Shown here in pieces: positions 17,426-25,642 of a stretch of 64,000 bases of DNA. The stretch lies in contig JAQVCV010000008.1 of NCBI GenBank assembly GCA_028689615.1, positions 30,714-94,713 of the forward strand, given 5' to 3'. Origin of the DNA: Bacteroidales bacterium (GTDB lineage Bacteria; Bacteroidota; Bacteroidia; Bacteroidales; TTA-H9). Position numbers and translations under genes: made by a program. The notes below the pieces were generated by a model. The model was not told the origin of the DNA, made no database searches, and saw nothing but the letters and a program-made list of their open reading frames with translations. The stretch's first letter is position 1. Each line of letters begins with the position of its first letter.

Positions 17426-18358
17426 ATGCTCATGAGTAAAGTGCCCTATTCGAAAACGGCCCTAACGTATGAAGATCAATTGCGTCAGTTAAAGCTTCGT
17501 GGTCTGATAGTTGAAGATCAGCAAAAGGCATTGCATTTACTCGAAGTAATTAGCTATTACAGATTAAGTGGTTACTGGTATCCATTGTTATCTGATAAAC
17601 TAAATCATCGATTTAAGCAAAATGCGACATTCGAAGCGGCCTTTAGTATATACAAATTTGACCGTGAGCTACGCCTGCTCGTGCTGCGAGAACTTGAAAA
17701 AATTGAAGTAGCGATACGTGCCAAAATGATTTATATATTATCTCATCGGCTAACTCCCTTTTGGTACCTCGATTCATCAAATTTCTTATCCCAGCATAAA
17801 CATTCCAGCGCTCTGGAAAAAATGAAAGCAGAATATCATCGTTCCGATGAAGAGTTTGTTCAGAGTTTCAGGAACAAGTATTCTGACCCCATGCCTCCCA
17901 GTTGGATGATGTTTGAGGTGTCATCATTTGGCACATTATCCACATTATACAGTAATTTGAAGGTGTTCAGAGAGAAAAGGGAGATTGCTAAATACTTTGG
18001 TTTGTCGGATGTAGTTTTCTCGTCGTGGCTGCATAGCATTGTTTATTTGAGGAATATTTGTGCACATCACACCCGCTTATGGAATCGTGAAATGCAAATA
18101 CAACCCGCCATTCCGAGGAATTCATCCAGACCATTTATAAAGTATTTAAACGAAATTCCAACTGAAACCGGACATTCTATGTTGCTCAACAACAAAGTGT
18201 ATTTTTTTCTGTCGATGATCATTTATCTCATGGAAAGCATAAACTTGAACCATGCCATTCCTGGTAAATTCAAGGCACTATTGGCAAAATATCCAAATAT
18301 TGATACTCAGGCAATGGGTTTCCCTGTTGCCTGGCAAAAGGAAAATCTTTGGAAATGA
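17426..18358 (+). CDS. Abi_2 family protein (AbiD/AbiF-like, HEPN)
   Basis: This 310-residue protein is of normal length for the Abi_2 family of abortive-infection proteins. It has the N-terminal LTYEDQLRQLKLRGL and ISYYRLSGYWYPL segments, YKFDRELRLLVLRELEKIEVAIR in the middle, and the HEPN-type motif RNICAHHTRLWNR (about 210-222). The R-x4-H motif is the likely RNase centre, so the protein probably arrests growth or cleaves RNA on phage infection. Start is ATG 17426 or, more typical, ATG 17432 (MSKVPYSK). Its A+T content is clearly above that of the flanking genes, which suggests transfer. It is preceded by a small RNA whose T-run ends at the start codon. Confidence 0.9.
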   Translation: MLMSKVPYSKTALTYEDQLRQLKLRGLIVEDQQKALHLLEVISYYRLSGYWYPLLSDKLNHRFKQNATFEAAFSIYKFDRELRLLVLRELEKIEVAIRAKMIYILSHRLTPFWYLDSSNFLSQHKHSSALEKMKAEYHRSDEEFVQSFRNKYSDPMPPSWMMFEVSSFGTLSTLYSNLKVFREKREIAKYFGLSDVVFSSWLHSIVYLRNICAHHTRLWNREMQIQPAIPRNSSRPFIKYLNEIPTETGHSMLLNNKVYFFLSMIIYLMESINLNHAIPGKFKALLAKYPNIDTQAMGFPVAWQKENLWK

Positions 18359-18453
18359 GTTGAGTAGATTTATCCTCGTTATTGCGGTAGTTCTGGGAGT
18401 GAAATTTGCATTCCAGACGATCAATCTAACCAATCATCAGATTGTGATTAATC

Positions 18454-19779
18454 TTATTTTTCTTGGTAGGGGTGGTCTTCATGAAACCGCCGCAGCCTCT
18501 CCTCCAGCGCCGGAAACTGGTCGCGGTGAACCAGCGACACGCAGGCCCTGATCCCCTCGTTGCGGGTGCTGCCGGTGATGGCAAGCGAAATGGCGCTTAT
18601 GCCGTAATAGATCATCTCGGCCAGCAACTCTTCGCCGGTGAAACCGGGGTAGCTGTAGGTGAAATAGAAGCCATCGGCAATGGGCTTGTCAACATCGGTG
18701 TCGTACACAATTTTAAACCCGTTGTCGGTGAACAGTTTTTTCATGATGTGAGCCTTTTCGCCGTACTCACGAACCTGCTCCACGAAGTTGAATTCGCCGC
18801 TGTTGGCGGCTTTCAGGATGGCCGTCAGGGCGTATTGTGCAGAATGAGAGGTGCCGCTGCTAAGGGCATACAAGGCTCCGAATACCAAAGCATGACCCAG
18901 GTTGGCCGAGGCATAAAACCTTTTCAGATCGGGGGCTTCGGTGTTGAACAGCTTGTTGCTGATCACCATCATTCCGATCCGCTCACCTGCATAACTGAAG
19001 GCCTTTGAACTCGATATGAGCATGATGTAGTTGTCGCAATACTTGGCAACGGTGGGCTGGAAGGGTGCGATCCCGGGCTGGCTGTAATCTTTTCGGAAAT
19101 CCATGGCAAAATAGGCCAGGTCTTCAATCACCACCAGGTCGTATTTGGTGGCCATCTCGCCAATTATTTGCAACTCTTCGTCGGTGAAGCAGATCCACGA
19201 GGGGTTGTTGGGGTTTGAATAGAGAATGGACGATACTTTGCCGTCGCCCAGCATCTCCTCCAGCTTGTCGCGCAATTTGGAACCGCGGTAATCGTATAGG
19301 TCGAAGGTGCGACACTCCTGTCCCATGATCCTGATTTGCTGCTTGTGTACCGGGAATCCGGGATCGAGAAAAAGGGTGCCTTCGCGATGGCTGTGCATCC
19401 TGTTCACGGTCATGAACGCTGCAAAGCCACCCTGCATCGATCCCACCGTTGGGATGCAACTGTCGGGCAGGACATCCACATCGAGGAAGTTTTTGACAAA
19501 GAGCGATATTTCTGATTTCAGTTCGGGAAGCCCCTGAATGTCGGGGTAAATAGCGGCGATGCCCCGCTCCAGCGCTTCAACCTGAGCCTTAACACCTACG
19601 GCAGCAGGCGGTAACCCGGGGATGCCCATCTCCATCCTGACGTATTTTTCGCCGGTGGCTTTTTCAATCTGGTCAACCAGTTTCTTGATTTCACGAATGG
19701 AGGCTTTCCCGACACTGGGGAGTTTGCTTTCCTTAATTTTCTGACTTACAATATCGAAGTTGATAGGTGTGTTACGCAT
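18454..19779 (-). CDS. PLP-dependent aminotransferase (class I/II)
   Basis: A 441-residue fold-type I aminotransferase. Visible are the cofactor-contact region VGSMQGGFAAF (about 112-122), SNPNNPSW, the aspartate in VVIEDLAYFAMD, and the lysine that forms the PLP Schiff base in SSSKAFSYAGERIG (about 257-270). Substrate is not determinable; an aspartate or aromatic aminotransferase-like role is possible. The N-terminus is longer than in AspC (KLPSVGKASIREIKKLVDQIE). It may be co-transcribed with the Mpv17-like gene 48 bases upstream. Confidence 0.88.
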   Translation of the reverse strand: MRNTPINFDIVSQKIKESKLPSVGKASIREIKKLVDQIEKATGEKYVRMEMGIPGLPPAAVGVKAQVEALERGIAAIYPDIQGLPELKSEISLFVKNFLDVDVLPDSCIPTVGSMQGGFAAFMTVNRMHSHREGTLFLDPGFPVHKQQIRIMGQECRTFDLYDYRGSKLRDKLEEMLGDGKVSSILYSNPNNPSWICFTDEELQIIGEMATKYDLVVIEDLAYFAMDFRKDYSQPGIAPFQPTVAKYCDNYIMLISSSKAFSYAGERIGMMVISNKLFNTEAPDLKRFYASANLGHALVFGALYALSSGTSHSAQYALTAILKAANSGEFNFVEQVREYGEKAHIMKKLFTDNGFKIVYDTDVDKPIADGFYFTYSYPGFTGEELLAEMIYYGISAISLAITGSTRNEGIRACVSLVHRDQFPALEERLRRFHEDHPYQEK

Positions 19780-19827
19780 GGTGGTGATTTTATATATGCA
19801 GATGCTAAGATAGTTATTTTTTTACAT

Positions 19828-20520
19828 TTAACGGCGACCTTTAAGGCTTGCAACGGCCAATATTACTCCCAGGGCAATTCCCAACAAGGCTGCAAACAGA
19901 ACCTGAAATTGCTCGGGAAGCAGAAAGGTGATGGTGTGAGCCGGAATCCAGAAGAAGGGGATGGTTTTTTTGAATACAAAGTTCCATTGTACCTGCCAGT
20001 TGATCGAGGCCATAATGTCGCCAAATCTGATGGGTTTGAAAAGTCCTGCAACGGTTCCGCCGTTGTTGATGATGTGGGTGTCGGTGATCTTGTGCAGGGT
20101 CATCATCACGGGGGCATAGATGAGGTTCATGGCTGCGCTGATGCTAAAAGCTACGAGCAATTTTCCGGCACCGAAGGCACCTCCCATCAGGGAGCCGGCG
20201 TCTTCTAAACCCATGTAGGTGAGGAAGGCTGGTGTCCCCTTCCCAAAAATGACGAAGGCCAGTTTGATGGTGAATCCTAAAAGCCCCCACACGATGGCGC
20301 GTGGTAGTATTCCAAACCCGGGCTGGTTGTAACGACCTGTTCGGATCCGCAAACCCAGCATCTCGCCTGCTGTGGCCAATAGGGCAAATTTCAGGAAACT
20401 CAACAACATCCCGTGTTCGGCATTTGCCTGGTTATAAAATGCATACGCATCGGCCGAAACAAAAAAGGGGAGAAAGAGGGCTGCCATGAAGGCAACGAAC
20501 AGCAGATCGTTTTTTTTCAT
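19828..20520 (-). CDS. Integral membrane protein, Mpv17/PMP22-like
   Basis: This 230-residue protein has about four to five hydrophobic segments, starting with LLFVAFMAALFLPFFVSA and ending with LFAALLGIALGVILAVA. The C-terminal half (INWQVQWNFVFKKTIPFFWIPAHTITFLLP split over two helices) resembles Mpv17/PMP22 family proteins, although the canonical motif is not exact. The function in bacteria is unknown. Its upstream region on the minus strand is the 21-bp palindrome array, so any regulation through the array would affect this gene. Confidence 0.7.
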   Translation of the reverse strand: MKKNDLLFVAFMAALFLPFFVSADAYAFYNQANAEHGMLLSFLKFALLATAGEMLGLRIRTGRYNQPGFGILPRAIVWGLLGFTIKLAFVIFGKGTPAFLTYMGLEDAGSLMGGAFGAGKLLVAFSISAAMNLIYAPVMMTLHKITDTHIINNGGTVAGLFKPIRFGDIMASINWQVQWNFVFKKTIPFFWIPAHTITFLLPEQFQVLFAALLGIALGVILAVASLKGRR

Positions 20521-20656
20521 TGATTTTCAAAATAAGTGCCAGGCGAAGCCGGGCTCGAGTGTGTGCTGCAAATATCCGAAAATTCGGCCAACCTGCTGCC
20601 GTTGGCGCCCCATTCTACCCATGTATTTTCAATTATCTGTTTCAAAAACCCCCCTC

Positions 20657-20961
20657 TACGATCGTGCACCCCCCCTGTACGATCGTACAACGGCATTGTA
20701 CGACTGTACAACGGCACTGCACGATCGTACAACGGCACTGCACGACTGTACAACGGCATTGTTCGACTGTACAACGGCACTGCACGACTGTACAACGGCA
20801 TTGTACGACTGTACAACGGCACTGTACGATCGTACAACGGCACTGTACGATCGTACAACGGCATTGTTCGACTGTACAACGGCACTGTACGATCGTACAA
20901 CGGCATTGTTCGACTGTACAACGGCACTGTACGATCGTACAACGGCATTGTACAAAAACTG
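20657..20961. repeat. Tandem array of a 21-bp palindrome-bearing repeat, 13 full copies
   Basis: Thirteen exact-length copies run from 20678 to 20950, flanked by a degenerate copy (20657-20677) and a partial one (from 20951). The consensus is YWCGAYYGTACAACGGCAYTG. Six full copies carry the centre GATC, making a perfect palindrome of 12 to 16 bp (up to TTGTACGATCGTACAA); seven carry GACT, with imperfect symmetry. Copies 10-13 are two identical 42-bp dimers, a sign of recent unequal exchange. Because 21 is a multiple of 3 and the unit has no stop, several long frames are open on both strands; that is not evidence of coding. It lies between dapB and the Mpv17-like gene, both on the minus strand. 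Confidence 0.95.
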
Positions 20962-20993
20962 AGGTCGGGGAGTGGACTGATTTGGAGGGGCGA

Positions 20994-21722
20994 TTACCGG
21001 CTGAGCCCCAACACCTCTTCGAAGGTGAAAATTCCCTGGCGGCCTGCTATCCATTCGGCGGCAAGCACGGCACCTGCAGCCAATGCTCCTCTTCCGAGGG
21101 CTTCGTGTTTGAGGGTCAGCACATCGTTGGCCGAAGTGAAAGTAGTAACATGGGTTCCTGGCACTTCGCCCTGGCGGTAACTGATTACAGGAAGCACCTC
21201 GCGATCGGTTGAGGGGTTGTTTTCCCATCGTTGCAGAGGAGGCATGGTGGCCACCAGGTCGTTGGCCAGCCTGATGGCCGTGCCGCTGGGTGCGTCTTTT
21301 TTGTGGATGTGGTGGGTCTCTTCGATGACTGCTCTGTATCCTCCCGCGTCGGCCAGAAGCTCGGCCATCTGTTTCTGCACGTGAAAGAGAATGTTTACTC
21401 CTACACTGAAGTTCGACGCCATGAGGAAGGCGCCGCCATGCCTGGCGACCAGTTGCCGGATGTAGTCGTAGTCGGGGTTCCAGCCGGTTGTGCCTGTAAC
21501 AAAGGGTTTTCCGAGGGCCAATGCCCGTTCAGCATTGTGGCCGGCAGCATCCGGAGGGCTGAAATCAATCACCACATCGGCAGTGGCAATGGCATCAGCC
21601 ATTAGTTGCCAATCGGCCAGCGAGTCGGGGGTAGCCACCACCCGATGCCCTTTGGCAAGGGCGGCTTTTTCGGTTTCTTTACCCATGCGGCCATAACCGC
21701 TTAAAACTATGTTGAGTGTCAT
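20994..21722 (-). CDS. dapB: 4-hydroxy-tetrahydrodipicolinate reductase
   Basis: This 242-residue enzyme of diaminopimelate/lysine synthesis has the N-terminal Rossmann motif LSGYGRMGKETEKAA (about 6-20), the cofactor segment TGTTGW (about 77-82), ASNFSVGVN, and the signature EETHHIHKKDAPSGTA (about 134-149) with catalytic His and Lys. It reduces HTPA to tetrahydrodipicolinate with NAD(P)H. The next upstream gene is DUF4301, 66 bases away. The 21-bp array begins 33 bases after its stop and so could lie in its 3' untranslated region. Confidence 0.95.
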   Translation of the reverse strand: MTLNIVLSGYGRMGKETEKAALAKGHRVVATPDSLADWQLMADAIATADVVIDFSPPDAAGHNAERALALGKPFVTGTTGWNPDYDYIRQLVARHGGAFLMASNFSVGVNILFHVQKQMAELLADAGGYRAVIEETHHIHKKDAPSGTAIRLANDLVATMPPLQRWENNPSTDREVLPVISYRQGEVPGTHVTTFTSANDVLTLKHEALGRGALAAGAVLAAEWIAGRQGIFTFEEVLGLSR

Positions 21723-21788
21723 AATTTGGATCTGATTTAACAGGATGTTTGGGTTGCGATGGACATTTGCGGTGGGAAACGCCTGGCT

Positions 21789-23336
21789 TTACCCCTTGTG
21801 CTGATCGCGCAGCAGGTCGTTCACGGTTTTCACAGGGTTGAAGGTGATGATAGGCACTTCCACGAACAGGGTGATCCAATCGGCCATGGCGCCGTTCCAT
21901 AACCCGGGCAATTCCAAGGCTTTCAACTCGCGGCCGTCTTTCGATTTTTCGCTGATGAAGCCGGTGTTTTCATCCACAAACCTCGACAGGTCGAAGGGTT
22001 TTCCCTGCCAGTCGCGCACGGCACACACCAGATCAACGGGGTTGAAGTGGGTAGCGGCATCAAAAATGGCTTTCTGGGAAGGGTTCTTCAGGTCCATCTG
22101 CGACGATTCCACTACCTGGAGCGAGTGTCGCCCGTCGGTCTGTTTCACGATGAAGGGGCCTCCGCCGGGTTCACCCTCGTTGCGCACCATCCCGCACACG
22201 CGCAGCGGACGGTTGAAAAGAAGCCTGAGAACCACCATTTTTTGTTGCATGGCCATGGCTCCGAAATGGTCGGGCAGGTGGAGTTGAAGCTTTTTTGATG
22301 CAAAATCGGCAGCCGCTGCCACGTCGGCTTCTGTCACCTCATCGCCATCGAAACGGGTGAGCCACATCGTCACTTCCTGTTGCATCCAAAGCAGCAACCC
22401 GCCAATCACCTCCTTATATATATAGGTGGTTTCTTTGAGGCGATCGGGGACGATGTTGTCGATGTTTTTGATAAACAGGATGTCGCCCTGTAAATCGTTG
22501 AGGTTTTTCAGCAAAGCGCCGTGGCCGCCGGGTCTGAACAGCAGCGAGCCGTCTTTTTCGCGGAAAGGGGTATTGTCGGGGTTCACCGCGATGGTATCGG
22601 TCGAGGGGCTTTGTTCCGAGAAGGTGATGTGGTAGGTCACCCCGAAGAGTTTTTCGTAGCGTGCTGCCGCTTCGCGGGTCTCTTGCTCGAAGAGTTGGCG
22701 GTGTTCGGGCGACACCGTGAAATGTATGTGTACCATGCCGTCGCTCTGCCGGCAATAGTGCGCCCCTTCTACCAGATGTTCTTCGAGTGCCAGGCGGTTG
22801 CGATCGTCGTAGCGATGAAACCGGATGAGGGCCTTGGGACGGGCGGCATAGTCTAGCCCCTGAGGCATCAACACGTAGTTGATCAGGGTGTTGTAATCTT
22901 TTCGCTCGATGCAGGCCTGGGGCGAGTCTCCATTTTTGCCCATCACCTCGCGCAACTCGTCGTAGAAAGCAAACTCCGCGATGCGATCAATAAACTCGAA
23001 GGCTGCCGTCAACTTTTTGTCGCTGCGGGCTGTGGTTTCATCGGCCCCGGCACTCCATTTTTCGACGAACTCAAACAGGTGCTTGAACATCCGGCTGGCT
23101 GCTCCCGAAGCAGGGACGAATTTCAGCAGTTGCCTTCCCTGACTGTGGTTACGGAAGTGTTGCCTGAGCATGGCCACCTCGTCGGAGGTGAGTTGCAGCA
23201 TCCCGTTGCCTGCGGTGGCTGGCGCTTCCAATTGCACGTATGGGAAGCCTTGCTTGAATTGTTGTATCTGGTTCTGAACCGTTTCGGGTTGAATCCCTTT
23301 TTTCTGAAGTTGACGAAGATCGGTTGATGTTAGCAT
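21789..23336 (-). CDS. DUF4301 family protein
   Basis: This protein of about 515 residues matches the Bacteroidota DUF4301 family as I remember it. Segments include LRQLQKKGIQPETVQNQ near the start, LKFVPASGAASRMFKHLFEF (about 85-105), a glycine-rich FRPGGHGALLKNLNDL and CGMVRNEGEPGGGPF. The PASGAASRMFK and RPGGHGAL segments recall nucleotide-sugar or nucleotidyltransferase loops, but no function is established. I place the start at ATG 23336 (MLTSTDLRQ). A longer frame reaching 23432 would overlap the antitoxin gene and adds unlike sequence. The gene lies upstream of dapB. Confidence 0.85.
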   Translation of the reverse strand: MLTSTDLRQLQKKGIQPETVQNQIQQFKQGFPYVQLEAPATAGNGMLQLTSDEVAMLRQHFRNHSQGRQLLKFVPASGAASRMFKHLFEFVEKWSAGADETTARSDKKLTAAFEFIDRIAEFAFYDELREVMGKNGDSPQACIERKDYNTLINYVLMPQGLDYAARPKALIRFHRYDDRNRLALEEHLVEGAHYCRQSDGMVHIHFTVSPEHRQLFEQETREAAARYEKLFGVTYHITFSEQSPSTDTIAVNPDNTPFREKDGSLLFRPGGHGALLKNLNDLQGDILFIKNIDNIVPDRLKETTYIYKEVIGGLLLWMQQEVTMWLTRFDGDEVTEADVAAAADFASKKLQLHLPDHFGAMAMQQKMVVLRLLFNRPLRVCGMVRNEGEPGGGPFIVKQTDGRHSLQVVESSQMDLKNPSQKAIFDAATHFNPVDLVCAVRDWQGKPFDLSRFVDENTGFISEKSKDGRELKALELPGLWNGAMADWITLFVEVPIITFNPVKTVNDLLRDQHKG

Positions 23337-23388
23337 GATTTCTAATTTTGTCGTTGATAAACAGTATGTTATGGTTTTATCATCCGGT

Positions 23389-23730
23389 TTAGGAGATGGT
23401 GAAACTAATTTGTTTCCCCAAGCCGGTTTCAATCAAGCGGTAAAGGGTTGAGAGTTGGATATCGGTATGCCCGTTCTCTATTCGTGAGATAAAGCTCTTT
23501 TTCGTTCCTGTTTTTTTGGCAAGTTGCTCCTGAGTCATTTTAGCAAGTTTTCGTTCTTCCCTGATGATTTCGCCAATGGCAAAAGCTTTGGCTTTGATTT
23601 CAAATTCGGTCCGCTCCTTCGACCCTTGCACACCGTACCTTTGGTCGAGGAGTTCTTCGAGAGAGGTAACGCCCCGACTGTTATCGACTTTATGTCTCAA
23701 AGGGGTTTTATTTTTTTGCGAAGTATTCAT
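23389..23730 (-). CDS. higA: XRE-family antitoxin / regulator (HigA-like)
   Basis: This 113-residue protein has an N-terminal region with LEELLDQRYG and a C-terminal helix-turn-helix, MTQEQLAKKTGTKKSFISRIENG (about 66-88). The HTH at the C-terminal side after a short leader is typical of HigA antitoxins that follow HigB/RelE toxin genes. Its start overlaps the end of a toxin gene (23708-24040) by 23 bases. That toxin is interrupted by a stop codon, so this may now be an orphan antitoxin or simply a repressor. Confidence 0.85.
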   Translation of the reverse strand: MNTSQKNKTPLRHKVDNSRGVTSLEELLDQRYGVQGSKERTEFEIKAKAFAIGEIIREERKLAKMTQEQLAKKTGTKKSFISRIENGHTDIQLSTLYRLIETGLGKQISFTIS

Positions 23731-24040
23731 TTTTTAATCTTTTGGCTTTCTCAAGTTCATCTTTTGGGGTTTTCGCGGTTTTCTTCGTGTAGCCCTGAAA
23801 AAGGATTATCAGATTTCCCTCGTCAAAACAGCAAAAAACTCGAAAAATATTGCTTTGATATTCAATTCGTATTTCATACGAGCCTGGATAATTTTCAATC
23901 GCCTTGAAAAACTTAACCGGTATTCTTGGGGTTGTCTCAACCAGAAACAGTACATACAGTATCTTTTCTTATACATATTCATGTTGTAAATCAAAGAAAT
24001 CGAGAAAATACCGTTCGTAAAAAACAACCCTTCGTTTCAT
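23708..24040 (-). pseudogene. higB: HigB/RelE-type toxin gene interrupted by an in-frame stop
   Basis: Translating the minus strand from ATG 24038-24040 gives MKRRVVFYERYFLDFFDLQ and then HEYV, a TAA stop (23969-23971, codon 24), and continues in the same frame with EKILYVLFLVETTPRIPVKF. It goes on through the typical HigB/RelE signature FRVFCCFDEGN and QGYTKKTAKTPKDELEKA to a natural stop at 23708-23710. Without the one stop codon it would be a normal 110-residue toxin. A CAA-to-TAA change is the simplest explanation. The frame after the stop is otherwise undamaged, so the lesion is recent or a sequencing error. Confidence 0.85.
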
Positions 24041-24055
24041 TTCCCAGTTCGAATG

Positions 24056-24086
24056 CAAAGTTAACTAATAATGTAACAAACCTCAA
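24056..24086 (-). promoter_or_regulatory. Promoter of the higBA module
   Basis: On the minus strand TTG (24084-24086), a 20-base spacer and TAACTTTG (24056-24063) match the Bacteroidota promoter. It lies 15 bases upstream of the toxin start codon, which supports the toxin reading frame described there. Confidence 0.65.
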
Positions 24087-24133
24087 GAAAAAATGTAAGC
24101 CTACACATTCAAAAACTATAAGTCAACGATTGT

Positions 24134-25414
24134 CTATGAGATGCCAGGCGATTGCTTCCATGCGTTTTTCAGGTCATTTCCCGTCGGGTTTTGGAACACG
24201 CGCAGGTCGAAGAAGGGGATGATGGCCAGCACATGATCAAAAATATCGCTCTGGATGTCTTCATATTCGTTCCATGAGGTGGTTTTGGTGAAACAGTAGA
24301 TTTGCATCGGGATTCCTTTCTCCGTGGGGGCCAGTTGCCGGACAAGTATCGTCATGTCATTGTGAATGTGTGGGTTATGAATCAAGTATTCGCGCAAGTA
24401 TGCCCTGAAAACCCCCAGGTTGGTTTGTCGGCGACCGTTTACCAAAATGTTGTTGTCGATGTTGTTTTCCTTGTTGAAGATAGCCAGATTGTTTTCTGTT
24501 TCAGTTACATAGTCGGCCACATACTGGTATTTTGAAAAGCGTTCGAGCATCTCATCGTTGCAAAACTTAACCGAATTGACATCGAGGTTGATCGATCTCG
24601 AAATCCGCCTTCCGCCCGATTCTTCCATCCCGCGCCAGTTCTTCACCGAATCGCTGATAAGGGTGTAAGCCGGTATGGTGTTGATGGTTTTGTCGAAGTT
24701 TTGAATTTTTACGGTGGTGAGTGATATTTCAGTCACCACCCCGTCAATATCGTATTTCGGCATGGTTACCCAGTCGCCAATTCTTATCATATTGTTGGCT
24801 GTGAGTTGAATGCCGGCAACAAGTCCCAGAATGCTGTCTTTGAAAATCAACATCAGCACAGCCGACATGGCGCCCAATCCTCCGATAATCGCCAGGGGTT
24901 TTTGGCCCAGAAGCCACGAAATCAGTATGATGCCTACAATGGAGTATAGAATTATCTTTCCCACCTGTATGAAACCCTTGATTGGGCGGGTTTTCGACAT
25001 CTCGGTGGTGAGGTAAATGTGATGCAGTGCATTGAAGAAAGCATCAATCACCAACACCCCCACAAACATCATGTAAATCTCGGTGGCTCGTTCCACAAGG
25101 TTTACGAAACCAATGTATTGACTTATTACAACAGGAGTAATCTTGTAAATTACGATAGCCGGCGCAAAATAGCTCAACCGCTTAAAGAAACTTTTTTCCA
25201 GAAAGATGTCGTCAAGCTTTGTAGCCGATTTCTCTACAAGCCTTCGAAGGAAGTTGTACAGTATTTTCCTGACGATGTAGTAGGCTGCAATGGCCAGCAG
25301 AACAACCGCGACAATCCAAATAAAATCGGAAAGAACAACCGCCAGATCGGCATTAATTCCGTTGTGCGTGAGCCAATCCTTGATCGCCTGACTCCAGTTT
25401 TGTAGGTAATTCAT
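24134..25414 (-). CDS. MscS-family mechanosensitive ion channel (YbdG-like)
   Basis: A channel protein of about 426 residues with five hydrophobic segments. The pore-lining helix and the following beta domain are seen in GLGAMSAVLMLIFKDSILGL and IRIGDWVTMPKYDIDGVVTEISLTTVKIQNFD. The cytoplasmic part has SGGRRISRSINLD and WNEYEDIQSDIFDH, as in the YbdG/miniconductance branch rather than short MscS. It releases solutes on osmotic downshock. I place the start at ATG 25414 (MNYLQNW) because the longer frame starts with TTG at 25438. It is a single gene. Confidence 0.9.
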   Translation of the reverse strand: MNYLQNWSQAIKDWLTHNGINADLAVVLSDFIWIVAVVLLAIAAYYIVRKILYNFLRRLVEKSATKLDDIFLEKSFFKRLSYFAPAIVIYKITPVVISQYIGFVNLVERATEIYMMFVGVLVIDAFFNALHHIYLTTEMSKTRPIKGFIQVGKIILYSIVGIILISWLLGQKPLAIIGGLGAMSAVLMLIFKDSILGLVAGIQLTANNMIRIGDWVTMPKYDIDGVVTEISLTTVKIQNFDKTINTIPAYTLISDSVKNWRGMEESGGRRISRSINLDVNSVKFCNDEMLERFSKYQYVADYVTETENNLAIFNKENNIDNNILVNGRRQTNLGVFRAYLREYLIHNPHIHNDMTILVRQLAPTEKGIPMQIYCFTKTTSWNEYEDIQSDIFDHVLAIIPFFDLRVFQNPTGNDLKNAWKQSPGIS

Positions 25415-25590
25415 GTTTATAAGACGCTTTTTAAGCAAAAATCGGGTTTTTCACGCAAAAATCCAAAGTCATCACTTCACAGTCTGGTGTTCTGTGTCGT
25501 CCTGCTCACACTTTATTCGGAATATATATCCCTGTTAAACAGTGTGTTTTGTTTTTAATTTTCTTTTTTCCCCTTTTTTGGTTGCTATCT

Positions 25591-25624
25591 TGTTTTTTGT
25601 TTGTACATTTGCGTATTCAAATAC
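25591..25624 (+). promoter_or_regulatory. Promoter and possible operator of the Rrf2-hcp locus
   Basis: TACATTTG (25604-25611) is preceded by a TTG with a 19-base spacer, a full Bacteroidota promoter. Just downstream, GTATT and AATAC (25613-25624) form a short inverted repeat over the likely transcription start, where Rrf2 regulators such as IscR and NsrR often bind. Autoregulation is inference. Confidence 0.55.
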
Positions 25625-25642
25625 CGAAATAAAGAATAAAAA

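Noticed and set aside
20657..20961. CRISPR array
   Set aside because: The repeats are directly abutting with no unique spacers, the unit is only 21 bp and no cas gene is near.
20486..21228. Five long overlapping open frames on both strands through the 21-bp array
   Set aside because: A 21-bp unit without stop codons keeps frames open on both strands. The proteins are simple repeats such as TALYDRT and have no start context of their own.
23336..23432. N-terminal extension of the DUF4301 gene
   Set aside because: It overlaps the antitoxin gene and the conserved protein begins at MLTSTDLRQ.
23809..24027. 72-codon minus-strand frame near higA
   Set aside because: It lies in a different frame from the HigB-like toxin, whose family signature is clear in the correct frame.
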